Shown here: in pieces, positions 1 to 8,095 of the stretch
Layout of the letters: each line of letters starts with the position of its first letter
How positions within the stretch are numbered: position 1 is the first letter of the stretch
NCBI RefSeq assembly: GCF_048269545.1
Contig: NZ_JBLXIJ010000003.1
Location: 124,001-188,000 of the forward strand
Length of the DNA stretch: 64,000 nt
Source: Halpernia sp048269545
GTDB lineage: Bacteria; Bacteroidota; Bacteroidia; Flavobacteriales; Weeksellaceae
Direction: 5' to 3'
The notes under the pieces: model-generated
What the model was told of the DNA's origin: nothing
The model's input: the letters and a program-made list of their open reading frames with translations, nothing else
Database searches by the model: none
Position numbers and translations under genes: made by a program

Positions 1-734
1 GAAATTCCATCGATAAAAATGGTAAATTCTGCCATTTCTGGAAAAAGTGAAACTGGATTAAAATGTTCTTCGCCAAATGTAAGATTAGAATAAATCTGGT
101 CATACATCACATAAAGTGGTTTTTCATTTTCGCCACGTGATTTATTTTCCGATAAAACCAATTCGCAAATTTCTGATAATTGTTTTTTCGTAAACATTGT
201 TCCCGTCGGATTTAACGGTGAACAAAGCGCCAATAAAACCGCACCTTTTAAATGCATTTTCAAATCTTCTGCGGTTGGCAAAAAATTATTTTCGGGTGTT
301 GTTTCAACTTCTATTTTATTTGCTGAAGTTAAGTAAGCATAATGATTATTATTCCAAGAAGGAAGCGGATAAACCACTTTTTCTTCTTCATCTACGATGG
401 TTTTAAAACACGCATAAATTAAAGGCCGAGAACCAGCTGCAATTAAAATTTGATTTTCATTATAATCTAAATTCCAGCGGTTTTTAATATCATTAGAAAC
501 TGATTTTCTTAACGAAAGTAAACCATTTGCAGGCGGATAATTGGTGAAATTATTTTCGTAGGCTTTTGTAATTTCTTCTTTCAATAAAGTGGGAATTGGA
601 TAAATATTGGAGTTTAAATCACCAATCGTAAGATTTGCAATTTGCTTTCCTTGAGATTTCAATTCATTGACTTGGTTGCCTATTTTTATAATTTCTGAAC
701 CAATTAAATTTTCTGCGAGTTTTGATACTTTCAC
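1..734 (-). CDS. PLP-dependent aminotransferase, class I/II (C-terminus cut by window edge)
   Basis: Reverse-strand frame open from a GTG at 734 to the window edge, about 244 codons, so the C-terminal part including the PLP lysine is missing. The translation begins VKVSKLAENLIGSEIIKIG and contains TIGDLN, the proline/asparagine segment SPLNPTGT typical of fold-type I aminotransferases (substrate and PLP contacts), and YDQIYSNLTF, in which the Asp-x-x-Tyr pair normally contacts the PLP pyridine nitrogen and O3'. It resembles the aspartate/aromatic aminotransferase superfamily; substrate specificity cannot be read from this fragment. The GTG start is chosen because no in-frame ATG lies near the conserved N-terminus. 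No strong ribosome binding site is visible, which is normal in Bacteroidota. Confidence 0.85.
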   Translation of the reverse strand, partial: MKVSKLAENLIGSEIIKIGNQVNELKSQGKQIANLTIGDLNSNIYPIPTLLKEEITKAYENNFTNYPPANGLLSLRKSVSNDIKNRWNLDYNENQILIAAGSRPLIYACFKTIVDEEEKVVYPLPSWNNNHYAYLTSANKIEVETTPENNFLPTAEDLKMHLKGAVLLALCSPLNPTGTMFTKKQLSEICELVLSENKSRGENEKPLYVMYDQIYSNLTFGEEHFNPVSLFPEMAEFTIFIDGI

Positions 735-750
735 GAGTTATAAGTTTTAA

Positions 751-779
751 GTTATGAATTATGAGTGATAATTTATAAC
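751..779. repeat. Left arm of inverted repeat bracketing the four-helix-bundle gene
   Basis: This stretch matches, with about three differences, the reverse complement of 1165-1191 (shared core TGAATTATGAGT and the end TTTATAAC). The gene's stop codon lies in this arm and its start codon in the other, so the coding region is enclosed by an imperfect inverted repeat of 27-29 bp. Further copies of the same vocabulary (GTTATAAGTTTTAAG, ACTCATAACT) lie just outside both arms. Confidence 0.6.
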
Positions 780-1188
780 ATTTTATTTAAATTATTTTTT
801 GAAGTAATAATTATACTTTTAATTATTTTAAAAATTTCCGATGATTGATTATAAATAGCGTTAAATTCGTCTTCATTAAGATAATCAGTTTCCTTTAAAA
901 GTTCCAACCAATATTTTGTTTCATCGCATTCTTTTTGAGCTATAGAAAGTTTATGAATAAAATCCTTTTACTTTCCGCATTTAAAGCTTCTCGAACATTT
1001 GCACCAATTGAAGTTCCAGAACGTAACAACTGTTTCGACAAAACAAATTCTCTCTTTTCAACAGATATTATTTTATATAATTTTACAATATCTACTGCGA
1101 ATTGAAATGTCTTATTTTTTATAATACTTCGCTCATTAGAATATGAAAATATATGTTTTATTAAGTTATAAAATAACTCATAATTCAA
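773..1188 (-). pseudogene. Four-helix-bundle protein (23S rRNA intervening-sequence family), frameshifted
   Basis: The N-terminal frame (ATG at 1188) reads MNYELFYNLIKHIFSYSN and contains the family hallmark SGTSIGANVREALNAESK, then leaves frame near 970 and stops at 940. The next frame continues as DFIHKLSIAQKECDETKYWL and ends KNNLNKML at the TAA at 773-775. Adding one A to the run of four A's (minus strand) near 970 rejoins both parts into one protein of about 138 residues, the family's normal size. It is either a true pseudogene or a homopolymer error. The family is known from ORFs inside intervening sequences of 23S rRNA, and as solitary genes; function is unsettled. Both ends sit in an inverted repeat. 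Confidence 0.75.
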
Positions 1189-1191
1189 AAC
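1165..1191. repeat. Right arm of inverted repeat bracketing the four-helix-bundle gene
   Basis: Partner of the arm at 751-779. It overlaps the first codons (MNYELFYN) of the four-helix-bundle gene. The arrangement recalls rRNA intervening sequences, where the ORF lies in a stem-loop formed by terminal complementary ends. Confidence 0.6.
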
Positions 1192-1203
1192 TCATAACTT
1201 TTA

Positions 1204-2916
1204 TTAGAGTTTTAAATCTTTTTTAATTCTTTCAATCTTGTCGTTTAAGATAATCAATTTTTCTTTAAAATCTGCTTCGGAAATGATTTTTGCTTTTACA
1301 GAAAAGTAAAATTTAATTTTTGGTTCCGTTCCAGAAGGTCTGATGCAAATTTTAGAACCATCTTCTGTGTAATAAATTAGCACATTAGATTTTGGAATTT
1401 CGTCCATCACTTCTCTTCTATTTTCTTGTAAATAAAGACAAGTTTGTTCTTGGTAATCTTTTACTTCAGTTACTTTTGAACCGGCCAATTCTTTCGGCGG
1501 ATTTTCTCTAAAATCAACCATCATTTGTTTAATTTCTTCGGCGCCATCTCTTCCTTTCTTCGTAATTGAAGTTAAACTTTCAAAGTACATTCCTAGATCG
1601 CGGTAGATTTCAATTAAATATTGGTACATCGTTTTGCCGTGCGCCTTGCAAAAGGCCGCAATTTCACACGCCAATAAAATACTTCCACAAGAATCTTTAT
1701 CGCGAACAAAATCACCTGTCATAAAACCAAAACTTTCTTCACCACCGCAAACAAATTTTTGTTCACCTTCATTTTCGCGGATCATTTTTCCGATCCATTT
1801 AAAACCGGTTAAACCAGATTTACATTCTACGCCAAAACGTTGGGCAATGTCAAAGAAAATATCTGAAGTTACAATTGTAGAACCGATAAATTCATTTCCA
1901 TTTAATTTATCACGACGTTTCCATTGGTCTAAAATATAATAAGTTAAAATCGTATTACATTGATTTCCATTGAGCAATTGTATTTCATTTTCTAAATTTC
2001 TTACTGCAATTCCCAATCTATCGCCGTCTGGATCTGTTCCGATTACGATATCTGCGTTTGTAATTTTAGCCAAATCTAAAGCCATTTGAAGGGCGGCAGG
2101 TTCTTCCGGATTTGGACTTTCCACAGTTGGGAAATTTCCACTTGGAACCATTTGTTCTTGAACCAAATCTATTTTTTTGAAACCAGCTTGTCTTAAAGCT
2201 TTTGGAACCGTTGCATAAGTTGTCCCGTGAATTGAAGTGAAAACAATATTTAAATTATCTTTTCCAATATTTTGGTAAGTTGAATTTTTAATACAAGCAT
2301 CAATATAAACTTGGTCTTGTTCTTCACCAATCCATTCTATTAAATCATCATTTCCATTAAATTTAATTTCATCAAATTTTGTGTTTTGAACTTCATTAAT
2401 AATCGCTGTATCTTGTGGCGGAACTATTTGTGCGCCGTCATTCCAATACACTTTATAACCATTATATTCTGGTGGATTGTGAGAAGCCGTTAAAACAATT
2501 CCCGCGTTACAATGTTTATCACGAACCGTAAAAGATAATTCTGGAGTTGGACGATGGTTTTTAAATAATAAAACTTTAATTCCATTTGCCGTTAAAACAT
2601 CGGCGCAAATTTTACCAAATTCTTTAGAATTATGACGAACGTCGTACGCAATTGCGACTTTAACTTCTTGGTTAGGAAATTGTTGCAAAATATAATTTGC
2701 TAAACCTTGAGTGGCTTGTCCGAGTGTGTATTTATTTAAACGGTTTGTTCCAACGCCCATAATTCCACGCATTCCGCCCGTTCCGAATTCTAAACTTTTA
2801 TAAAAACTATCATCTAAATCTGGGGAATTAGAATTAATAAGTAATTCTACTGCTTTTTGCGTTTCCGCGTCGAAAGGTTCGTTTAGCCAAAGTTTAGCTT
2901 GTTCGGTTGAAGTCAT
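1204..2916 (-). CDS. Phospho-sugar mutase (phosphoglucomutase/phosphomannomutase family)
   Basis: A 570-residue alpha-D-phosphohexomutase, predicted cytosolic, interconverting hexose 1- and 6-phosphates through a phosphoserine intermediate. The catalytic serine lies in TASHNPPEYNGYK (Ser near residue 145), the Mg-binding loop in GTDPDGDRLG (near 290-300), the sugar-specificity loop in GGEESFGF (near 395), and the phosphate-binding loop in RPSGTEPKIKF near the C-terminus. All four family signatures are present and the length matches the long PgcA-like/Bacteroidota branch. It probably supplies activated sugars for cell-envelope or glycogen metabolism; the exact substrate is not determined here. 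Neighbours on the same strand look like separate short transcription units. Confidence 0.93.
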   Translation of the reverse strand: MTSTEQAKLWLNEPFDAETQKAVELLINSNSPDLDDSFYKSLEFGTGGMRGIMGVGTNRLNKYTLGQATQGLANYILQQFPNQEVKVAIAYDVRHNSKEFGKICADVLTANGIKVLLFKNHRPTPELSFTVRDKHCNAGIVLTASHNPPEYNGYKVYWNDGAQIVPPQDTAIINEVQNTKFDEIKFNGNDDLIEWIGEEQDQVYIDACIKNSTYQNIGKDNLNIVFTSIHGTTYATVPKALRQAGFKKIDLVQEQMVPSGNFPTVESPNPEEPAALQMALDLAKITNADIVIGTDPDGDRLGIAVRNLENEIQLLNGNQCNTILTYYILDQWKRRDKLNGNEFIGSTIVTSDIFFDIAQRFGVECKSGLTGFKWIGKMIRENEGEQKFVCGGEESFGFMTGDFVRDKDSCGSILLACEIAAFCKAHGKTMYQYLIEIYRDLGMYFESLTSITKKGRDGAEEIKQMMVDFRENPPKELAGSKVTEVKDYQEQTCLYLQENRREVMDEIPKSNVLIYYTEDGSKICIRPSGTEPKIKFYFSVKAKIISEADFKEKLIILNDKIERIKKDLKL

Positions 2917-2950
2917 AATGTTTAATATTTTTTAGATTAATTAAAATCTT

Positions 2951-3652
2951 TTAGTTTAATTTTTTATTTTCTACAGTTGCTGTTTTTTCAATTTTAAAGG
3001 CACTTATCGGCGAACCGTAATAATTAAAAGTAGCTGTATTTTTTACTTCACCACTAATTTTTCCATCTACATTTAATTCAGAATAATTTCCTTTATCAGA
3101 ATTAATATTTAAATCTTTTATATACCAATAAGGCGCAATTAAACTTGCAGTATCAGAAATTTTAATAAAAGCATTATCTGTTTTTCCTAAAAGATTGGCG
3201 CGACTTTTATCTACCATTTCTAAATTTAAATTTTTAGAATTTACAGCACCAATAAATTTAGCATCATTTTTTAAATTTAGTTTAAAATCGGGTGAATTTA
3301 TTTCGCCGGAAATATTAAACTCCACAGAATCCGACAATTTTACTTGGTTTAAATTGTCTTTAGAATAAATACTAATATTATAAAAATCCAAACCTTGCGT
3401 TTCTCTTTTCTCATGAATATTCAAAATATTATCTTCTACATTGATATCTAGATTCTTGTAAAAATTTGGATTGGTTTCTACAGACACAAAGTTTTTTTGC
3501 GAATGAATATAAAAAACACGGAATTTTCCTTTCAAATTTAATTGATTAAAATCTGCAATTTTTACTTCATGGGTTTCAATTGCGCCTTCTGGTTTTACTT
3601 TGGAGCAGGAAATGATTGTGAAAAATGATAAAATTAGGAGTAAATGTTTCAT
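2951..3652 (-). CDS. DUF2807-type lipoprotein (GIN/head domain)
   Basis: A 233-residue protein with a lipoprotein signal peptide (MKHLLLILSFFTIISCSK; lipobox IISC, lipidated Cys about residue 16). The rest is a repetitive beta-rich domain with alternating short motifs (DNLNQVKLSDSVEFNISG, SPDFKLNLKNDAKFIG), matching the DUF2807 'auto-transporter adhesin head GIN' family that is abundant in Bacteroidota. Predicted to be anchored in the outer or inner membrane facing the periplasm. Function unknown in the family. It lies 34 bp upstream of the mutase on the same strand; I see no shared pathway. Confidence 0.8.
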   Translation of the reverse strand: MKHLLLILSFFTIISCSKVKPEGAIETHEVKIADFNQLNLKGKFRVFYIHSQKNFVSVETNPNFYKNLDINVEDNILNIHEKRETQGLDFYNISIYSKDNLNQVKLSDSVEFNISGEINSPDFKLNLKNDAKFIGAVNSKNLNLEMVDKSRANLLGKTDNAFIKISDTASLIAPYWYIKDLNINSDKGNYSELNVDGKISGEVKNTATFNYYGSPISAFKIEKTATVENKKLN

Positions 3653-3681
3653 TTAGTTTAATTAAAATTTAAAAAATTATA

Positions 3682-4632
3682 TTAAATGGATTCATCGATA
3701 TGATAATTCTTATGCTCCCGATTATTTCTAATAATCATTTCTCCTAAAAAGCCTGCAATGAACAGCAAAGTTCCCAAAATCATCATTGTTAAAGCAATAA
3801 AAAACCAAGGATTATTGGCTAAAAGATGTCCATAAATTCCGCGAGAAACATCAATTAATTTTGAAATTCCGAGCCAGAAAGCCGAGAGAAATCCAAACAA
3901 AAACATTAAAGTCCCTGCTGCTCCAAAAAAGTGCATTGGTCTTCCGCCAAAACGGCTTACAAACCAAAGTGTTACCAAATCTAAAAAACCACGAACAAAT
4001 CTTTCACTACCAAATTTTGAAGTTCCATAAGGTCTTGCTTGATGTTGTACTTCTTTTTCAGTAATTTTTCTGAATCCTGCATTTGCCGCTAAAACTGGAA
4101 TATAACGGTGCATATCGCCGTAAACATCGATTGATTTTACGACTTGTTTTTTGTAAGCTTTTAAACCGCAATTAAAATCATGCAATTCTACACCAGATAA
4201 TTTTCTTGCAGCAGAATTAAATAATTTGGACGGTAGATTTTTGGTCACAACATTATCAAAACGTTTCTTTTTCCAACCTGAAACAATATCCAGATTTTCT
4301 GAAATTAATTTATGATAAAGTTCTGGAATTTCTTCTGGAAAATCTTGTAAGTCCGCATCCATTGTGATAATTACATCTCCTTTTACTTTTTCAAAAGCGG
4401 CGTGTAAAGCTTGAGATTTTCCATAGTTTCGGGAAAATTTAATCCCATGAATATTTGAATTCTGCACGGATAAATTCTCAATAATATTCCAAGACAAATC
4501 TGTACTTCCGTCGTCTATAAACCAAATTTCATAAGAAAGTTGATGGTTTTTACATACTAAATCTATTCTTGAAAAAAGTTCTTCAAGAGATTCTGCTTCG
4601 TTTAAAAGTGGAATAACAATGGACAAATTCAT
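3682..4632 (-). CDS. Glycosyltransferase family 2 with two C-terminal membrane helices
   Basis: A 316-residue protein of the DPM1/ArnC/GtrB-like group. The N-terminal GT-A domain begins MNLSIVIPLLNEAESLEELF, has the nucleotide-binding IDDGSTD and metal-binding MDADLQDFPEEIP segments, and an acceptor-side HDFNCGLKAY motif. Two hydrophobic helices follow (about residues 232-258 and 272-300). Such enzymes transfer a sugar from a nucleotide donor to polyprenyl phosphate on the cytoplasmic face of the membrane. The specific sugar cannot be inferred. It sits just downstream of the DUF4199 gene on the same strand. Confidence 0.9.
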   Translation of the reverse strand: MNLSIVIPLLNEAESLEELFSRIDLVCKNHQLSYEIWFIDDGSTDLSWNIIENLSVQNSNIHGIKFSRNYGKSQALHAAFEKVKGDVIITMDADLQDFPEEIPELYHKLISENLDIVSGWKKKRFDNVVTKNLPSKLFNSAARKLSGVELHDFNCGLKAYKKQVVKSIDVYGDMHRYIPVLAANAGFRKITEKEVQHQARPYGTSKFGSERFVRGFLDLVTLWFVSRFGGRPMHFFGAAGTLMFLFGFLSAFWLGISKLIDVSRGIYGHLLANNPWFFIALTMMILGTLLFIAGFLGEMIIRNNREHKNYHIDESI

Positions 4633-4699
4633 TGAAAAAAGTAATAATTTTTAAAATTTTAAAAAGAGAAAGATACGGGTAAAATTATATTTTAGCAAA

Positions 4700-5278
4700 T
4701 TATTTTGGACTTCTACTTCTAAAAAAAGAAGCCATAAAGAAAGAGAAAACAGCATCAAATAAGAAAATCGCACCAAAATAATAAGAAAAATATTTCAAAG
4801 TAAAAACATCTTTTCCTTTCAATTGCTCTTTGCTAAAACTTTGCATACTTTCATTAAAATCTTTATTTAAATCATCAATTTCCTTCTGGGTTTTTAAACG
4901 TGCTTTTTCTTTATTGTAAACTTGTTGCAATTCATTTTTATTAGTCTGAGTAAATTGATAATTTAAAATATCTTTTGCAGCTGGATCTACGAAATTTAGA
5001 AAAGAAAAAATAGCGAAAAGCGATAAAATACTTCCAATAAACATGGGTAAAAAAGAATTTTTAAATGCAACTTTAAAACTTATAGTATGTTCTTTCTTCC
5101 AAATTTGTCGAACAGAAAAAAAAGCAACAAGTGCATAAAGAACTGGCAAAGCAAAGGAATTCATCATCATCGTTGTTTCAAAATAATGAAGACCGTTATA
5201 AAAATAATAAACCACGAAGAAAATTATCATCGTGAGAATGAATAAGATAAGCCCTTTTACAACTGAATTTTGTTTCAT
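4700..5278 (-). CDS. DUF4199 integral membrane protein
   Basis: A 192-residue protein with four predicted transmembrane helices (about residues 9-27, 39-58, 73-95 and 163-187) and a long charged, probably coiled segment between helices three and four (KNELQQVYNKEKARLKTQKE). This architecture matches DUF4199, a Bacteroidota-specific family of unknown function that often lies next to a GT2 glycosyltransferase, as here. The start is the only ATG before the hydrophobic first helix. It is divergent from the SRP RNA gene that begins about 45 bp away. Confidence 0.75.
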   Translation of the reverse strand: MKQNSVVKGLILFILTMIIFFVVYYFYNGLHYFETTMMMNSFALPVLYALVAFFSVRQIWKKEHTISFKVAFKNSFLPMFIGSILSLFAIFSFLNFVDPAAKDILNYQFTQTNKNELQQVYNKEKARLKTQKEIDDLNKDFNESMQSFSKEQLKGKDVFTLKYFSYYFGAIFLFDAVFSFFMASFFRSRSPK

Positions 5279-5313
5279 AGTTAGATTTTGTTTTCAAATT
5301 TTATTAAAATTTG

Positions 5314-5321
5314 TATATTTG
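5314..5321 (+). promoter_or_regulatory. Promoter of the SRP RNA gene (Bacteroidota -7 box)
   Basis: TATATTTG fits the Bacteroidota -7 consensus TAnnTTTG exactly, with a TTTTG element about 23 bp upstream (5286-5290) as a -33 candidate. It ends about 4 bp before the SRP RNA 5' stem, the expected distance to the transcription start. Confidence 0.7.
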
Positions 5322-5323
5322 CA

Positions 5324-5419
5324 CCGGCAAGTCCTACACAACCAGCTCCTGAGAATCCTCCAGGGTGGGAACGCAGCAAAGGTAATCGGTTGTAGCGGTG
5401 TGATGTAGATCGCTTGCCA
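5324..5419 (+). ncRNA. ffs: Small signal recognition particle RNA (4.5S type)
   Basis: About 95 nt that fold as one long hairpin: GGCAAG at the 5' end (5326-5331) pairs with CTTGCC at the 3' end (5413-5418), and CACAACC pairs with GGTTGT further in. The apical domain carries CAGGGTGGGAACGCAGCAAA, the conserved Ffh-binding asymmetric loop and GNAA-type tetraloop region of bacterial SRP RNA. It binds Ffh to target nascent membrane proteins to the translocon. A T-run follows directly (5420-5426) and serves as terminator. The exact ends are estimated from the stem. Confidence 0.9.
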
Positions 5420-5465
5420 TTTTTTTATTTTAAATTTTGAGAATTTTTATTCTCTTTTTTTTGCT

Positions 5466-6146
5466 TTAAACTGAAAATTCTTCGCCTAATTCGGGCAAAA
5501 TTAATTCTACATTTCTGTCGATAAATAAATTTTTCGCCACATTGTGGTCAATTTTAATCGCATCAAAAGTATCAAAATGACAACCGATTACTTTCGGACA
5601 TTTTAATAATTCTGCTGCAGCAAAACTCGCTTTTCTCGCACACATTGTATAATGCGAACCGATCGGTAAAATGGACAAAGAAATCTCACCAAATAATTGG
5701 GGGAAATACGCCATATCTGCCATTACACCTGTATCTCCGGCGAAATAAATATTCATACCTGGAAATCTAAAAATATAACCGCAAGGTTCACCACCATAAC
5801 TTCCATCTGGGAAAGAACTCGTGTGAGACGCGGGAACCATTGAGATTTTCAGATCTGAAAATTTTGCAGAACCTCCAAAATTAATATCAATATTATTTTT
5901 TGCTTTAAAATAACCGCAAATTTCTGGTTGTCCGATAACTGTAGCTTCTGGATGAAACTTTAAAACTTCTTCCACATCTGCAATATGATCGCCGTGTGCA
6001 TGTGTAATTAAAATATAATCAATCTTTTGGACAGAAATATCAAAACCAGATTTTTCTTTTTGGATGTTGTAAAATGGGTCTGATAAAATTGTTTTTCCAT
6101 CGTAAGTGAAGAGGAAACAGTTTTGACCGAGAAATTTAATTTTCAT
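5466..6146 (-). CDS. Metal-dependent hydrolase, MBL fold (UPF0173 type)
   Basis: A 226-residue metallo-beta-lactamase-fold protein starting MKIKFLGQNCFLF. The zinc motif THAHGDH (about residues 48-54) is followed by further expected metal ligands in ASHTSSFPDG, AGDTGVM and GCHFDTF. Length and spacing fit the UPF0173 family (YtkL-like) of uncharacterised hydrolases; the substrate is unknown. Predicted cytosolic. It lies 13 bp downstream of menA on the same strand, so it is probably co-transcribed with the menaquinone genes, though a metabolic link is not shown. Confidence 0.88.
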   Translation of the reverse strand: MKIKFLGQNCFLFTYDGKTILSDPFYNIQKEKSGFDISVQKIDYILITHAHGDHIADVEEVLKFHPEATVIGQPEICGYFKAKNNIDINFGGSAKFSDLKISMVPASHTSSFPDGSYGGEPCGYIFRFPGMNIYFAGDTGVMADMAYFPQLFGEISLSILPIGSHYTMCARKASFAAAELLKCPKVIGCHFDTFDAIKIDHNVAKNLFIDRNVELILPELGEEFSV

Positions 6147-6159
6147 TTTTTTGTTTTTT

Positions 6160-7083
6160 TTAATTAAAGTAATTTAAACCAATCGCCACCAAAACGCTCA
6201 TTGTAAAACAAATAATTCCTACTTGTTTTAAAAATTGATCGAGTTCGTGCGGCTTTTTCACATCCATAATTCTTCGCCTAATTGCCATTAAGGGTAAAAA
6301 TAATACAATAAAAAGAAAAGCGTAATAATGATTTGTTTCATGCAATTTATTAATCAGCATAAACGCAAGCATAATAATTAAAGGCAATTGAAGCAAAATA
6401 ATTTCATAAACCATCGCTTTTTTAAAACCCAAACGTAAAGCAAAAGTGTGTTTTCCACTTTCTGCATCGCTTTCAATATCGCGCATATTATTTAGATTTA
6501 AAACGGCGGTACTAAACAATCCAACTGCAGTTGCAGGTAATAAAATATCCCAAGAAAAACTTTTAGTAAAGAGAAAATAACTACCACAAACGGAAACCAA
6601 ACCAAAGAAAACGAAAACGAAAATGTCGCCTAAACCGAAATATCCATAAGGTTTTTTTCCAATTGTGTAGCCAATTGCGGCTAAAATACACGCAATTCCC
6701 AATCCAACAAAAACATAAAAAGAATGTAAATGTTCCGGTAAAAAAGCCACATATAAAAGTGCAATTGTTGCAAGCAAAGATAAAATTGACAAAACAATTA
6801 CCCCTATTTTCATTTGCGATGCAGAAATATGTCCAGCTGCAACTGCGCGCAATTCTCCTACTCTTTTTTCATCTGTTCCACGAATTCCGTCGCCGTAATC
6901 ATTGGCGAAGTTTGATAAAATTTGATATAAAAGTGTCACCAATATTGCGAGTGCGAAAATTTTCCAGTCCCAGGTATTTCCGTCTAAATTTAGTCGCCAT
7001 TTTGCGATAAAAGAGCCGAGAATAATGCCGCTCATCGAAAGCGGTAGTGTGCGCAAACGTGCGGCTTTAATCCAATATTTCAT
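6160..7083 (-). CDS. menA: 1,4-dihydroxy-2-naphthoate polyprenyltransferase MenA
   Basis: A 307-residue UbiA-superfamily membrane enzyme with about eight to nine hydrophobic helices. The Mg/diphosphate-binding aspartate motif is seen as NFANDYGDGIRGTD (near residues 58-72) and the second aspartate cluster as NNMRDIESDAESGKHT (near 197-212). It joins the polyprenyl tail to DHNA and removes CO2, giving demethylmenaquinone in the inner membrane. The neighbouring menB on the same strand supports the call. A 16-bp-stem inverted repeat separates the two genes. Confidence 0.95.
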   Translation of the reverse strand: MKYWIKAARLRTLPLSMSGIILGSFIAKWRLNLDGNTWDWKIFALAILVTLLYQILSNFANDYGDGIRGTDEKRVGELRAVAAGHISASQMKIGVIVLSILSLLATIALLYVAFLPEHLHSFYVFVGLGIACILAAIGYTIGKKPYGYFGLGDIFVFVFFGLVSVCGSYFLFTKSFSWDILLPATAVGLFSTAVLNLNNMRDIESDAESGKHTFALRLGFKKAMVYEIILLQLPLIIMLAFMLINKLHETNHYYAFLFIVLFLPLMAIRRRIMDVKKPHELDQFLKQVGIICFTMSVLVAIGLNYFN

Positions 7084-7098
7084 AAATTATAAGTAATT

Positions 7099-7146
7099 AG
7101 TAATTAGCAATGGGTAATTATTACTCATTTCCCATTGCTAATTACT
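7099..7146. repeat. Intergenic inverted repeat between menB and menA
   Basis: A 16-bp perfect stem (7099-7114 with 7131-7146; core TAATTAGCAATGGG / CCCATTGCTAATTA) around a 16-nt loop, almost filling the gap between menB and menA. It has no T-tract matching either strand's terminator rule. It could be a processing or partial attenuation structure, or a dispersed palindromic repeat: an extra imperfect copy of the half-site (AAGTAATTAGTAATTAG) precedes the left arm. Confidence 0.6.
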
Positions 7147-7150
7147 TATG

Positions 7151-7987
7151 TTAAGAAATCCAATTATCCTTACCAAAATCTGGTTTTCTTTTTTCTAAAA
7201 ACGCATTTCTGCCTTCTTTTGCTTCGTCCGTCATGTAAGCTAATCTAGTTGCTTCACCTGCAAAAACTTGTTGACCAACCATTCCGTCGTCCGTTAAATT
7301 CATTGCAAATTTCAGCATTCTGATGGACATTGGCGATTTTCCTAAAATTTCTTGCGCCCAATCATAAGCTGTATTTTCAAGTTCTGCGTGGGGAATTACG
7401 GCATTTACCATTCCCATATCTGCAGCTTCTTGCGCTGAATAATTTCTTCCTAAAAAGAAAATTTCTCTGGCTTTTTTTTGTCCAACCATTTTTGCTAAAT
7501 AAGCTGAACCATAACCGCCGTCAAAACTTGTAACATCTGCATCGGTTTGTTTAAAAATAGCGTGTTCTTTACTCGCCAAAGTTAAATCACAAACGACGTG
7601 CAAAGAATGACCTCCTCCAACTGCCCATCCTGGAACAACCGCAATCACAACTTTTGGCATAAAACGTATCAATCTTTGAACTTCTAAAATATTTAATCTG
7701 TGACGCCCATCTTCTCCAACATAACCTTTTTCTCCACGAGATTTCTGATCGCCTCCACTGCAAAAAGCCCAAATTCCATCTTTTTTACTTGGACCTTCTC
7801 CAGAAAGCAAAACTACGCCTACGGAAGAATCTTCTGAAACGTGATAAAATGCATCGTATAATTCTGAAGTTGTTTTTGGGCGAAATGCGTTCCGTACTTC
7901 TGGTCGGTTTATTGCGATTCTCGCTACACCATTGCATTTTTTGTAAGTGATATCCTCATATTCTTTTACCGTTTTCCAATCTATCAT
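7151..7987 (-). CDS. menB: 1,4-dihydroxy-2-naphthoyl-CoA synthase MenB
   Basis: A 278-residue crotonase-fold enzyme that cyclises o-succinylbenzoyl-CoA to DHNA-CoA in menaquinone synthesis. The start MIDWKTVKEYEDITYKKCNG and the segments NRPEVRNAFRPKTTSELY, CSGGDQKSRG, PGWAVGGGHSLHVVCDL and TDADVTSFDGGYGSAYLA are characteristic of MenB rather than of general enoyl-CoA hydratases. The last contains the Ser/Asp pair of the bicarbonate-associated active site region. Length matches the family. It is the first gene of a probable menB-menA-hydrolase unit. Confidence 0.96.
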   Translation of the reverse strand: MIDWKTVKEYEDITYKKCNGVARIAINRPEVRNAFRPKTTSELYDAFYHVSEDSSVGVVLLSGEGPSKKDGIWAFCSGGDQKSRGEKGYVGEDGRHRLNILEVQRLIRFMPKVVIAVVPGWAVGGGHSLHVVCDLTLASKEHAIFKQTDADVTSFDGGYGSAYLAKMVGQKKAREIFFLGRNYSAQEAADMGMVNAVIPHAELENTAYDWAQEILGKSPMSIRMLKFAMNLTDDGMVGQQVFAGEATRLAYMTDEAKEGRNAFLEKRKPDFGKDNWIS

Positions 7988-8095
7988 TTTAGAAAAATTT
8001 TGGTGTAAAGATAGTGTTTCAAGTAAAAAGGCAAAAGTAAAAAGCTAAAAGTTTGAAACTAAAAAGATTTGGTCTGAAAATATATTTTTACAAAA

